Below are positions 9,094 through 16,984 of a DNA stretch of 64,000 bases, one piece after another. This DNA comes from an uncultured Ectothiorhodospiraceae bacterium (lineage in GTDB: Bacteria; Pseudomonadota; Gammaproteobacteria; Nevskiales; Oceanococcaceae). Location: the NCBI GenBank assembly GCA_937141935.1, contig CAKZQS010000045.1:109341-173340 (forward strand), given 5' to 3'. Made by a program: the position numbers and the translations under genes. The notes under the pieces are model-generated. The model was not told where the DNA came from. It ran no database searches and saw nothing but the letters and a program-made list of their open reading frames with translations. Numbering within the stretch: the stretch's first letter is position 1; each line of letters starts with the position of its first letter.

Positions 9094-9939
9094 TCAGCCC
9101 GCCGCGGCGTCCAGCGTGCGCGCGGCCGCTGCATCCAGCGCGGCCAGCGCCAGCCACAGGCCCGCCTGCTCCAGCCGCCACACGGCGTAGGCGCCCAGCG
9201 GCGCCCCCTTTCGCAGACCCCAGCGCCCCTGCGCGCACCACAGCCGCGGCAGCGGCGGCGTGGCGGCGCCCAGCCGCGGCGACAGCGCCTTGTAGGCTGC
9301 CTCCTTGGCCACCCACAGCGCCAACGCCGGCGCCGCGCGCAGGGCCGCGCCATCCGCCGGGTGGGCGATGCGCGCACCCAGCCCCGGCCGCACCGCGCGC
9401 GCGCAGAACTCGATATCGACCCCCAGCTCGGCGGGCGGCATGCACGCCCCTGCGGCTTCGGCAGCAGCCGCCGAGGTCGCGGCGAGCAGCCAGCAGGCCT
9501 GCCGCCCCTGGCCGGTGTGGCTCAGCGACAGGCGCGCCCCCGGCCGGCCCGACACCCGGCCGAGCCCCTGGCCGGACCCCGGGCCGGACCCATCGAGTGC
9601 CGCCGGCCCCGGCAGCCCAAGCTGCACGCCCAGCGCGGCCAGCAGCGCCGCGCGCGGCTGGGCGGTGGCCTGGGCGGTGGCCTGCGTGGTGGCCTGGCCG
9701 CAGGACCAATGCAGGTGGCAGGACAACGCTGCGGAACGGGGATGCTCCGGGGTCTGCTCCGGGGTCTGCTCCGGGGAACGTTGCGACGGGGTCAATGTCG
9801 GCAGCGGCAGCGTTGCGGGCAGACCCTCACCTAACCAGGGCAGCCAGACCGGGCTGGCCTCTGCGCGGCGGGCCGGTTCGCCAGCGCTCGCAAGGGGCTG
9901 CGTTGGCGGGCCGGCGGGTGTCGGTCCTGCGGCATTCAT
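9094..9939 (-). CDS. 4'-phosphopantetheinyl transferase (Sfp/EntD type)
   Basis: This enzyme transfers the phosphopantetheine arm of CoA to carrier proteins. The magnesium-binding motif LGVDIEF and the downstream LWVAKEAAYKALSP are the two diagnostic motifs and are both intact in this 281-residue protein. The N-terminal third is unusual: it holds short in-frame repeats (TPEQ three times, and TTQATAQATAQ) encoded by 12-bp tandem repeats, in a region that is normally structured. It is divergent from a XanB2/FkbO-like chorismatase gene 199 bp away, a pairing that suggests activation of the carrier protein of an aryl-polyene (xanthomonadin-like) or polyketide pathway encoded elsewhere. The start is the first ATG after the GC-rich intergenic DNA. 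Confidence 0.88.
   Translation of the reverse strand: MNAAGPTPAGPPTQPLASAGEPARRAEASPVWLPWLGEGLPATLPLPTLTPSQRSPEQTPEQTPEHPRSAALSCHLHWSCGQATTQATAQATAQPRAALLAALGVQLGLPGPAALDGSGPGSGQGLGRVSGRPGARLSLSHTGQGRQACWLLAATSAAAAEAAGACMPPAELGVDIEFCARAVRPGLGARIAHPADGAALRAAPALALWVAKEAAYKALSPRLGAATPPLPRLWCAQGRWGLRKGAPLGAYAVWRLEQAGLWLALAALDAAAARTLDAAAG
9658..9777. repeat. Two 12-bp tandem repeat tracts inside the PPTase gene
   Basis: On the plus strand a unit of the form GGCGGTGGCCTG recurs about three times with small changes at roughly 9658-9695. A second unit, TGCTCCGGGGTC, recurs at 9743-9754, 9755-9766 and, cut short, 9767-9777. Both have a period divisible by three, so copy-number change would add or remove four residues without a frameshift. 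Confidence 0.8.
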
Positions 9940-10138
9940 CGCGCCAGCATAGTGGCCGCGCCCCACACGCGCGTAGTGCCGGGCTGGCGGGGTTGAGGGG
10001 CGAGCGACGGCGGGCTGCGGCGGCGGGCTAGCGGCGGCGGGTGCAGCGGCCCCGGCGCGGCAGTGGCCGAAACCCGGCCGCCTCTCCGCAGCCGGTAGAC
10101 TAGCGCGCCCCGCCCGCCATCCCGCCCCGCCGCCTTCG

Positions 10139-11092
10139 ATGTTCCGCGTACGCCATTGCCACGGCCCGGCGCCGGCCACGCTGCCCGAGCGGGCGCTGGC
10201 GCTTGTCAGCGCCGGCGCGGATTCGGCCGATGGCGGCAGCGGCACCTTGGGCGACGCGCCTGGCGCGTGGCGGCTGCCGCTGCGCGGCCTGGGCGCGCCC
10301 ATGCACGAGTTGTGGCTGGCGGACGAACCGGTGAGCCGCGGCATGGAGGACACGCTGAGCTGGTCGGCCAGCGGCGAGGTGATCATGGCGCAGCTGCGGC
10401 TGGAGCCGCCTGCCGGCGGGCTCGCGCAGGCGACCGAAGCCGCCTACCGTCGCCTCTATGGCTGGCTGGCCCAATGGGGCTGGGCGCAGCCCTGGCGCAT
10501 CTGGCATTACTTCCCCGACATCACGCGGCGCAGCGCCGCCGGCGAGCGCTACCACGACTTCGTGGCCGGCCGCGAACGCGCCTTCCGCGCCTTGGGCCTG
10601 TGCAGCGAGCAATACCCGGCCGCCACGGCCATCGGCAGCCACGGCACGCCCTTCGTGCTGCAGCTCATCGCCGGGCGGGCCCGCAGCCAGCCGCTGGAGA
10701 ACCCGCGCCAGGTCAGCGCCTATCACTACCCGCGCCAGTACGCCCCGGCGGGCCCCGCCTTCGCCCGCGCGCGGCGGGTGCCGCAAGCCGGCGGCGGCGC
10801 GCAGATGCTGATCTCGGGCACGGCCAGCATCGTGGGCCACCACTCGCGCCACGCCGGCGACATCGCGGCGCAACTGGGGGAGACCTGCGCCAACCTCGAC
10901 GCGCTGCTCGGGGGCCGCGAGGCCAGCGCGCAAGCCCTGCGCGTGTACCTGCGTGATGCCCGCCAGGCGGATGCGATACGCCCCCATCTGCGGCAGGCCT
11001 TCGGCGAGCACGCGCCGCTGTGGCTGCTGGAGGGCACGATCTGCCGCGACGAGCTGCTGGTGGAAGTCGACGGCGTCTGGGGCGGCCGCTAG
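10139..11092 (+). CDS. Chorismatase of the FkbO/Hyg5/XanB2 family
   Basis: Members hydrolyse chorismate; XanB2 of Xanthomonas yields 3- and 4-hydroxybenzoate, feeding xanthomonadin pigment and ubiquinone, whereas FkbO and Hyg5 make related starter units. The 317-residue protein carries the family blocks WRIWHYFPDIT, VSAYHYPRQYAP and LISGTASIVGHHSRHAGD, followed by LGETCANLDALLGG. No ubiC-type chorismate lyase is visible in the window, so this enzyme may also supply 4-hydroxybenzoate for ubiquinone (coq7 lies 30 kb away). Which of the three product types it makes cannot be decided by eye. Divergent from the PPTase gene. Confidence 0.88.
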   Translation: MFRVRHCHGPAPATLPERALALVSAGADSADGGSGTLGDAPGAWRLPLRGLGAPMHELWLADEPVSRGMEDTLSWSASGEVIMAQLRLEPPAGGLAQATEAAYRRLYGWLAQWGWAQPWRIWHYFPDITRRSAAGERYHDFVAGRERAFRALGLCSEQYPAATAIGSHGTPFVLQLIAGRARSQPLENPRQVSAYHYPRQYAPAGPAFARARRVPQAGGGAQMLISGTASIVGHHSRHAGDIAAQLGETCANLDALLGGREASAQALRVYLRDARQADAIRPHLRQAFGEHAPLWLLEGTICRDELLVEVDGVWGGR

Positions 11093-11093
11093 C

Positions 11094-12335
11094 TCAGGTC
11101 AGGTCGTCCTCGAGCAGGTCCAGCACCACAGGCGAGGTGCGCAGCATCGAGAAGATGCCATCTCTGCGCTGCCGCAGCGGCCGCGCCGCCACGAAGCATC
11201 GCCATGCGGCATACAAGGCCAGCAGCCCCCAGGTCAGCAGGAAGTGCAGCGCCAGCCCCGGCGGGCCCAGCGCCTGCATCAGCGCACCGCCGAGCAGCGG
11301 CCCGGCCACGGCGCCCATGCCGTGCAGCATCAGCAGCGTCGAGGCGGCACTGACGATCTCGTCCGGGCGCAGGAAGTCATTGGTCAGCGATACGCACACC
11401 GGGTACACGCAAAAGCCCGCGGCGCCCAGGCCGGCCAGCGCCGGCAGCAGCCACACCAGCGCGGCCGAACCCTGCAGCAGCAGGCCCAGGGCCAGCCCCG
11501 ACAGCGCCGCCAGCAGGGTCAGGCCGAACACCACATAGCGGCGGTCAAAGCGGTCGGACATATGCCCCACCGGAATCTGCGCCAGCGCGCCGGCGAGGAT
11601 GATGGTGATCATCACCTGCGCCACCGCCGCCACCGGCTTGCCCTGCTGCTGCACCATCAGCGGCACCAGGCCCCAGACGGCGGCGGTGGCCACGCCGGAC
11701 AACGCCGCGCCCACGGCGCCCAGTGGCGCGATGGCCAGCAGCGCGCGTACCGGGTACAGCGAAGGCCCGCTGATCAGCGGCTGCGGCAGCCGCGTCAGTA
11801 CCACCGGCGACTGCGCCAGCGAGATCAGAATCGAGGCCAGCACGAAGAGCGTGAAGCCGCTGATCGGCGCCACCAGGAACAACGCCTGCGCGGCGGCCAG
11901 CGCCATGAAGTTCAGGAACATATAGGCCGAGAACACCCGGCCGCGCTGCTCGCGCACCGCGGCCACGCTGAGCCAGCCCTCCAGAATCGAATACAGGCCG
12001 ATCATCGCCACGCCGAACACCACGCGTAGCAGCGCCCAGACCCAGGGCGAGATGAACAGCAGGTGCAACAGCGACACGGTGGCCGCGATGCCGCCAAAAA
12101 AGGCGAAGCCGCGCACATGCCCGACCCGCGCGATGATCCGCGGCACGATCCAGGTGCCGACCAGATAGCCGGCGAAATAGCAGGCCGTGATCAGGCCGAT
12201 GACCGAGGTCGAAAAGCCCTCCAGCCCGCCGCGCAGCGACAGCAGGGTATTCAAGATGCCCACGCCGCCGAGCAGCAGCACGGCGCCGACGAGCAGGGCG
12301 GAAACGGGGAAGAGCGCGGTCAGCATGGCGCGCAT
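11094..12335 (-). CDS. Major facilitator superfamily transporter
   Basis: About twelve hydrophobic segments over 413 residues, with the loop 2-3 region (VGTWIVPRIIARVGHVR) and the mid-protein loop motif GHMSDRFDRRYVVF typical of MFS carriers. The overall pattern resembles the YcaD-like group, whose substrates are not firmly known. Either of two nearby ATG codons (positions 12335 or 12326) could start it; both precede the first helix. It converges on the chorismatase gene with a 1-bp gap and shows no operon partner. Confidence 0.85.
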   Translation of the reverse strand: MRAMLTALFPVSALLVGAVLLLGGVGILNTLLSLRGGLEGFSTSVIGLITACYFAGYLVGTWIVPRIIARVGHVRGFAFFGGIAATVSLLHLLFISPWVWALLRVVFGVAMIGLYSILEGWLSVAAVREQRGRVFSAYMFLNFMALAAAQALFLVAPISGFTLFVLASILISLAQSPVVLTRLPQPLISGPSLYPVRALLAIAPLGAVGAALSGVATAAVWGLVPLMVQQQGKPVAAVAQVMITIILAGALAQIPVGHMSDRFDRRYVVFGLTLLAALSGLALGLLLQGSAALVWLLPALAGLGAAGFCVYPVCVSLTNDFLRPDEIVSAASTLLMLHGMGAVAGPLLGGALMQALGPPGLALHFLLTWGLLALYAAWRCFVAARPLRQRRDGIFSMLRTSPVVLDLLEDDLT

Positions 12336-12378
12336 CTTAGGCCGAGCGGGCTCCGCTTCACAGGGGGAGCATGACGGT

Positions 12379-12406
12379 TTGCAGGGGGGGACAAATGGCT
12401 TAGCAT
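12379..12406 (+). promoter_or_regulatory. Candidate sigma-70 promoter for the DUF3015 gene
   Basis: TTGCAG at 12379-12384 and TAGCAT at 12401-12406 are separated by 16 bp and lie about 55 bp before the DUF3015 start. The match is moderate and was made by eye only. Confidence 0.35.
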
Positions 12407-12460
12407 CGACCCGCCGCCTTCGCGGCATTTATCCACTTCGAAGGGATTGGGGGTTTATCG

Positions 12461-12937
12461 ATGAAGAAAGTCCTTCTGGGCAGCGCCATGCTGGCCATGT
12501 CCGCCAGTGCATTTGCCGCCGCTCCGGGTGGCCCGAACTGCGGCTGGGGCAACATGGTCTTCCAGGGCCAGTCGGGGTTGATCCCGCACCTGGGCGCCTC
12601 GCTGACCAACGGCACCTCGGGCAATGCCACCTTCGGCATGACCTCGGGCACCAACGGCTGCTCGACCGCCGGCACGCTGACCTACGGCGGCAAGGAGATG
12701 GTCTCCTCGCTGATGGGTGAGCTGACCGAGGACGTGGCCCGCGGTGAGGGCGATGCCCTGAACGCCGTGGCTACGGTGTTTGGCGTGGCTGCCGAGGATC
12801 GCCAGGCCTTTGCCGCGGCGACCCATGCCAACTTCGCCCGCATCTTCCCCAGCGCCGAAACGACCGTCGATGAGGTCATCGACGCGCTGTACGCGGTGAT
12901 GGCCGAGGACGAGCGCCTGGCCAAGTACGTCGCCTAA
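12461..12937 (+). CDS. DUF3015 periplasmic protein
   Basis: A clear Sec signal peptide (residues 1-20, ending ASAFAA) precedes CGWGNMVFQGQSG and the SGNATFGMTSGTNGCS segment that are hallmarks of DUF3015. A helical C-terminal half contains VARGEGDALNAVATVFGV. The family is widespread in gammaproteobacteria and has no assigned function. The 158-residue protein stands alone: its own candidate promoter is upstream and a strong terminator follows about 20 bp after the stop, so it is probably a well expressed monocistronic gene. A purine-rich GGGATTGGGGG precedes the ATG. Confidence 0.88.
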   Translation: MKKVLLGSAMLAMSASAFAAAPGGPNCGWGNMVFQGQSGLIPHLGASLTNGTSGNATFGMTSGTNGCSTAGTLTYGGKEMVSSLMGELTEDVARGEGDALNAVATVFGVAAEDRQAFAAATHANFARIFPSAETTVDEVIDALYAVMAEDERLAKYVA

Positions 12938-12957
12938 GCGACGCACACCGATGCAGG

Positions 12958-12987
12958 CCCGGTCGTGGCAACACGGCCGGGCTTTTT
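12958..12987 (+). terminator. Rho-independent terminator of the DUF3015 gene
   Basis: A 10-bp stem (CCCGGTCGTG with CACGGCCGGG, one G-T pair) closes a GCAA tetraloop and is followed by C and five T. It starts 20 bp after the DUF3015 stop codon. Confidence 0.9.
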
Positions 12988-13054
12988 GTTGCCCGCCCCC
13001 CGCCACCGGCGCCCCTGCCGCCGGCAGCGCCCCGGACCGGACCTCGCGCACGCC

Positions 13055-14959
13055 ATGATTCGCCCCCTGCTCGCCGGCCTGCTGGCCCTGAGCGCCAGCG
13101 TTGCGGCCTCGCCGGCGCCCGCTGCCAGCACCGACACGCCGGCCGCGGCGCCGACCTTGGCGCAGCTCCAGCAGCGCGCCGTGGCGCTGCGGCTGTGGGA
13201 GCAGCAGGGCTGGCAGCGCTTGCTGCACTACAAAGCGCGGCTCCGCCCCGGCGGGCGCGTGCTGCACAGCCAGGTACGCGACCCCCGCTTTTTTCTGGCC
13301 GACGATGGCGCGCACAACCCCCGCGCCGAACTGCTGGCCACGCTGGAGGGCCTGCACCGCGCGGGCCCCTATGGCGAGGAGCACCCGCTGTGCCGCTTTG
13401 TGGCGCGCCGGCATTGGCTGGCTGCGCAGCTGGGCTGGACCAACGCGCCGCAGCCGCTGGCGCACTGTGCGCTGTACCGCGAATGGCGCGACATGGTGCC
13501 CGACGCGCGCGCGACGCTGGTGTTCCCCGCCTACCACCTGAACAGCCCCTCCTCGATGTTCGGCCACACGCTGCTGCGGCTGGACCCGCCGGCCACGCCG
13601 GGCTGGAGCGACTACCTGAGCTTCTCGGTCAGCTTCGGCGCCGATGTGCGCGCCGACGACAACGCAATGTTCTACGCGCTCAAGGGGCTGACCGGCGGCT
13701 ACCCCGGGCGCTTCATCGTCACGCCCTATTTCGAGAAGATTCGCGAGTACAACCGCATCGAGAACCGCGATGTCTGGGAGTACCCGCTGAACCTGGACGC
13801 GCAGGAAACGCAGCGCCTGGTACGCCACCTGTGGGAGCTGCGCGATATCCCCTTCCCCTATTACTTTTTCGACGAGAACTGCTCCTACCGCGTGCTGGAG
13901 CTGCTGGAGGTGGCGCGGCCGCAAACCGAACTGACCGCCCCCTTCAAGCTGACGGCCATCCCCATCGACACCGTGCGCGCGGTGCAGCGCGGCGGCTTTG
14001 TCGAGGGCAGCGATTTTCGCGCCTCGCGCTCGGCGCGGCTGCAGGCGCGGCTGCAAGCGCTGCCGCCCGAGCGGCAGCCGCTGGTGCGCGCCCTGGCCGC
14101 CGACCCCGAGCGGCTGGCCTCCGCCGAGTACCGGCAACTGAGCCCGGCGGAGCAGGCGCAGGTGGTGGATGCGGCCTATGAGTACCTGGGCTACCGCAAC
14201 GCCAAGGCCGCGCACGACCCGGCGCTGGCGGCGCGCAGCCACGCGCTGCTGCGGGCGCTGGCGGCCTTGCCCCGCCACAGCCCGCCCGAGCCGCCCCGGC
14301 CGCTGAGCCCCGACCGCGCCCACGACAGCAAGCGCGCGGCACTGGCCTATGGCGTGCGCGAGGGTCGCGACTTCGCGCAGCTCGGCCTGCGCATGTCATT
14401 TCATGACCTGGAGGACCGCAGCGCCGGCTTTCTGGAAGGCGCGCAGATCAACATCGGCAGCCTGGACCTGCGGGTGGATCGCGAGGACGCGCGCCTGCAG
14501 GCGCTGGACCTCGTCGACATCGTCTCGCTGACGCCGCGCGATGCCTGGTTCCAGCCCTGGTCCTGGGGCGTGCGTGCCGGGCTGGAGCGCGCGCTGGACG
14601 ACCCGCAACAGCGCCTGGCCGCGCATGTTACGGGCGGCGGTGGCGGCAGCTGGCGCCTGGCGCCGGGCTGGCTGGCCTACGGCTTGGCCTGGGCCCGGCT
14701 GGAGCGCGGCGAGGGCCGCGACCCCGCCGCGGCGCTGGGCCCAAGGGCCGGGCTGCTGTGGACCCGCGCGCGTATGAGCAGCCACCTGGCGCTGCAGGCG
14801 CAGGCCTATAGCGACGGCCGCGAGCGGCTCAGCGCGCAATGGACGACCAGCTACCACCTCCGCCGCAATCAGGCGCTGCAGATCCGGCTGGCCGAGGCCG
14901 GGGCGCCGGGGGCGTTGCAGACGGAGGCCGTGTTGGCCTTGCGGCTGTTTTTTGATTAA
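13055..14959 (+). CDS. DUF4105 envelope protein
   Basis: A 634-residue exported protein with an N-terminal signal peptide (about residues 1-25). The DUF4105 core is marked by YHLNSPSSMFGHTLLRLD and by YFFDENCSYRVLELLE, whose Asn-Cys-Ser motif is the conserved centre of the family and a likely catalytic cysteine site. Relatives of this domain have been linked to lipoprotein acylation in Bacteroidota (Lnb); whether that applies here is open. The C-terminal part after about residue 450 (REGRDFAQLGLRMSFHDLED onwards) alternates in a way suggesting an outer-membrane or surface beta domain. The frame stays open upstream, but the ATG is set by the signal peptide. It stands alone after the terminator at 12.98 kb. 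Confidence 0.8.
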   Translation: MIRPLLAGLLALSASVAASPAPAASTDTPAAAPTLAQLQQRAVALRLWEQQGWQRLLHYKARLRPGGRVLHSQVRDPRFFLADDGAHNPRAELLATLEGLHRAGPYGEEHPLCRFVARRHWLAAQLGWTNAPQPLAHCALYREWRDMVPDARATLVFPAYHLNSPSSMFGHTLLRLDPPATPGWSDYLSFSVSFGADVRADDNAMFYALKGLTGGYPGRFIVTPYFEKIREYNRIENRDVWEYPLNLDAQETQRLVRHLWELRDIPFPYYFFDENCSYRVLELLEVARPQTELTAPFKLTAIPIDTVRAVQRGGFVEGSDFRASRSARLQARLQALPPERQPLVRALAADPERLASAEYRQLSPAEQAQVVDAAYEYLGYRNAKAAHDPALAARSHALLRALAALPRHSPPEPPRPLSPDRAHDSKRAALAYGVREGRDFAQLGLRMSFHDLEDRSAGFLEGAQINIGSLDLRVDREDARLQALDLVDIVSLTPRDAWFQPWSWGVRAGLERALDDPQQRLAAHVTGGGGGSWRLAPGWLAYGLAWARLERGEGRDPAAALGPRAGLLWTRARMSSHLALQAQAYSDGRERLSAQWTTSYHLRRNQALQIRLAEAGAPGALQTEAVLALRLFFD

Positions 14960-15027
14960 AACAGCCGCGGGCCGGAGGCACGCCCGATCCCAGGCTGCCG
15001 CTGGCCGCGGGGCCGGGCGGCGCGCAC

Positions 15028-15061
15028 AAAAAAGCCGCGGCCCCCCGAGGGGACCGCGGCT
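15028..15061 (-). terminator. Rho-independent terminator of the TRL lipoprotein gene
   Basis: Read on the minus strand, AGCCGCGGTCCCC, a short loop and a GGGGCCGCGGCT arm form a long GC stem (with one bulged base), followed by six T. It lies 24 bp after the TRL stop codon and between converging genes. Confidence 0.85.
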
Positions 15062-15084
15062 GCGTTCGAATTCGAAGCCCGGTG

Positions 15085-15399
15085 CTACTCGCCGCAGACC
15101 TGCGTGGTCGAGGTCGAGAACAGGCCCAGCACCTGGGTGAAGCGCACGTCCACCGAGCTGATTTTCTGGATGCCGCCGCGGGCCTTGGCCGCCGCGACAC
15201 CGGCATCGCCAAAGCTGAACAGCCCCAGGATGTTGGTGACGGTGGCTTCGCCGCGCTTGACGCAACGCGGGGCGTTGTCCGGCGCGTCGATCGGCGCGGT
15301 CAGGCCGCTGTAGATCACCCCGCCCTGATAAGGCGCGGCGGCGCAGCCGGCCAGTGTGGTCGCGGCCACCACGGCCAGGGCATGAATATGAGTCCGCAT
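15085..15399 (-). CDS. TRL-like family lipoprotein
   Basis: A 104-residue lipoprotein: the signal peptide ends at the lipobox TLAGC. The mature part has the TRL-family pattern ([69 protein letters not shown]). The family is small, periplasmic or membrane-anchored and functionally uncharacterised. The ATG at MRTHIH is preceded by GGGAGGA at a good spacing, so it is preferred over an in-frame upstream TTG. It is divergent from the first PhoX gene and shares a 150-bp intergenic region with Pho-box-like repeats. Confidence 0.85.
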   Translation of the reverse strand: MRTHIHALAVVAATTLAGCAAAPYQGGVIYSGLTAPIDAPDNAPRCVKRGEATVTNILGLFSFGDAGVAAAKARGGIQKISSVDVRFTQVLGLFSTSTTQVCGE

Positions 15400-15488
15400 G
15401 AATCCTCCCAAGTTTTTGTGTCATCACACGCGACCAGCGGATGGACCGGCGTGCCCTCGCGGCCAGTTTAGCCTGCCGCGGCGGCCGC

Positions 15489-15517
15489 TTGTCATCGGCG
15501 CGTCACGGCGCTGACAT
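15489..15517 (+). promoter_or_regulatory. Pho-box-like array (three PhoB half-sites) upstream of the first PhoX gene
   Basis: Three 7-bp direct repeats lie at exactly 11-bp spacing: TTGTCAT (15489-15495), GCGTCAC (15500-15506) and CTGACAT (15511-15517), separated by 4-bp spacers CGGC and GGCG. The established PhoB site is two or more CTGTCAT-like heptamers with 4-bp spacers. The array is 36 bp upstream of the phosphatase start codon. Confidence 0.75.
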
Positions 15518-15552
15518 AGGCTGAGCGGCCTCCCCATACCGCGATCCCTGCC

Positions 15553-16875
15553 ATGCGCACGCCCCTGCAACGCGCCCTGCGCCAGCCCGGCCTGAGCCGG
15601 ATCAATCGACGTGAACTGCTGCGCCGCGGCTTTCTGGCCGGCGGTGCGCTGGCGCTGGGCGGCGGCCTGAGTGCCTGCGGCGGCAGCCGCCTGGGTGCCG
15701 CGGGCGCCGCGGATCAGGGCCTGCCGGCCACGCCCAGCAGTGGCGCCCGGCCGCTGGGCAACATCGGCCCGCTGCTGCCGCCGGACGCGAACAAGGTGTC
15801 GCTGCCGGCCGGCTTCTCCAGCCGCATCCTGGCCGTGGACGGCGACGAGGTGCTGCGCGGCGACGGCGCCGGCACGGGTTATGTCTGGCACAAGGACCCG
15901 GACGGCGGCGCCACCTTCCCCACCGAAGACGGCGGCTGGATCTACGTCAGCAACTCCGAGGAAACGCCGGGCGGCGTGGGTGCGCTGCGCTTTGACGCCG
16001 CCGGCGAGATCGTCGACGCCTACCGGATCTGCGACGACACCCGCAACAACTGCGCCGGCGGCCCCACGCCCTGGGGCACCTGGATCACCTGTGAGGAAGC
16101 CACCGGCGGCTATGCCATCGAGTGCGATCCCTACGGCGTGGAGGCGCCGGTCGAACTGCCGGCCATGGGCCGCTACAACCACGAGGCCGTGGCCATCGAC
16201 CCGGTGGGCCAGGCGGCCTACCTGACCGAGGACCGCGGCGACGGCGGCTTTTACATGTGCGTCGCCGATGCCTACCCGGACTTTCGCAGCGGCACGCTGT
16301 TCATCCTGAATGTGACGAGCGGCGACCCGCGCGAGGGCCCGGCGCCGGTGGAGTGGGTGGAAGTGCCCGACCCCAGCGGCGGCACGCTGGAGCTGGTGGA
16401 CCCCACCTCGCCCAGCCGCCGCCTGGTCGAGGAGTTCAACCCCACGCGCCAGCAGGTTGACCGCTACACCCCCTTCGCCGGCGGCGAGGGCATCTGGTAC
16501 TTCGAGGGCGTCGTCTACTTCGCCACCAAGGGCGACAGCAGCGTGTGGGCGCTGGACATCGAGGCGCAAACGGTCGAGCGCATCTTCGACTTTCGCGCCG
16601 AGGGGGTGCTTCCCGACCCGACCTTTGCCGTGGACAATGTCACCGTGACCGGCGCCGGCGATGTCATCGTGGCCGAGGATGGCTCCGACACCCGCCTGGT
16701 GGTGGTCACGCCCGACCGTCGCGTCGTGACGCTGCTGAAGGTGGAGCACGAGGGCTCCGAGCTGGCAGGCCCGGCCTTTTCGCCGGACGGCACGCGCCTG
16801 TATTTTTCCTCGCAGCGGGGCGATGGCGACGGCCGCGGCATCACCTTCGAGATCACCGGGCCCTTTCAAGGCTGA
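15553..16875 (+). CDS. PhoX/DUF839 family phosphatase, Tat-exported (copy 1)
   Basis: A twin-arginine signal (NRRELLRRGFLAGG then a hydrophobic core) opens this 440-residue protein. The mature part is a DUF839/PhoX-type beta-propeller with the repeated signatures DGGWIYVSNSEE, GGPTPWGTWITCEE, MGRYNHEAVAIDP and GAGDVIVAEDG, and a C-terminal FSPDGTRLYFSSQRG. PhoX enzymes are calcium/iron phosphomonoesterases made under phosphate starvation; they are usually longer, so calling this a phosphatase is a family-based inference. That inference is strengthened by the Pho-box-like repeats just upstream. A Cys after the Tat core (LSACGG) might also be lipidated. The second copy follows 109 bp later. Confidence 0.82.
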   Translation: MRTPLQRALRQPGLSRINRRELLRRGFLAGGALALGGGLSACGGSRLGAAGAADQGLPATPSSGARPLGNIGPLLPPDANKVSLPAGFSSRILAVDGDEVLRGDGAGTGYVWHKDPDGGATFPTEDGGWIYVSNSEETPGGVGALRFDAAGEIVDAYRICDDTRNNCAGGPTPWGTWITCEEATGGYAIECDPYGVEAPVELPAMGRYNHEAVAIDPVGQAAYLTEDRGDGGFYMCVADAYPDFRSGTLFILNVTSGDPREGPAPVEWVEVPDPSGGTLELVDPTSPSRRLVEEFNPTRQQVDRYTPFAGGEGIWYFEGVVYFATKGDSSVWALDIEAQTVERIFDFRAEGVLPDPTFAVDNVTVTGAGDVIVAEDGSDTRLVVVTPDRRVVTLLKVEHEGSELAGPAFSPDGTRLYFSSQRGDGDGRGITFEITGPFQG

Positions 16876-16949
16876 AGCGGCCCGGCCAAGCCTGAGACGG
16901 CCTGGCCAGGGCTAAGCTGGCCGCGCCAGGGCTAAGCCGGCCGGGATGG
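16871..16949. repeat. Four 20-bp tandem units between the two PhoX genes
   Basis: Units begin at 16871, 16891, 16911 and 16931, each close to GCTAAGCYGGCCNGGCCAGG; the middle two share GCCAGGGCTAAGC exactly at the junctions. The first unit covers the stop codon of the upstream gene. No T-tract follows, so it is not an obvious terminator. Confidence 0.75.
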
Positions 16950-16984
16950 ACCCCGGCCCCGACTGCAGATAAGAGAGAAGCACC

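Noticed and set aside
7338..10031. 897-codon plus-strand frame spanning receiver-GAF, YitT and PPTase genes
   Set aside because: It crosses three real genes on both strands and shows no domain; shadow of GC-rich codons.
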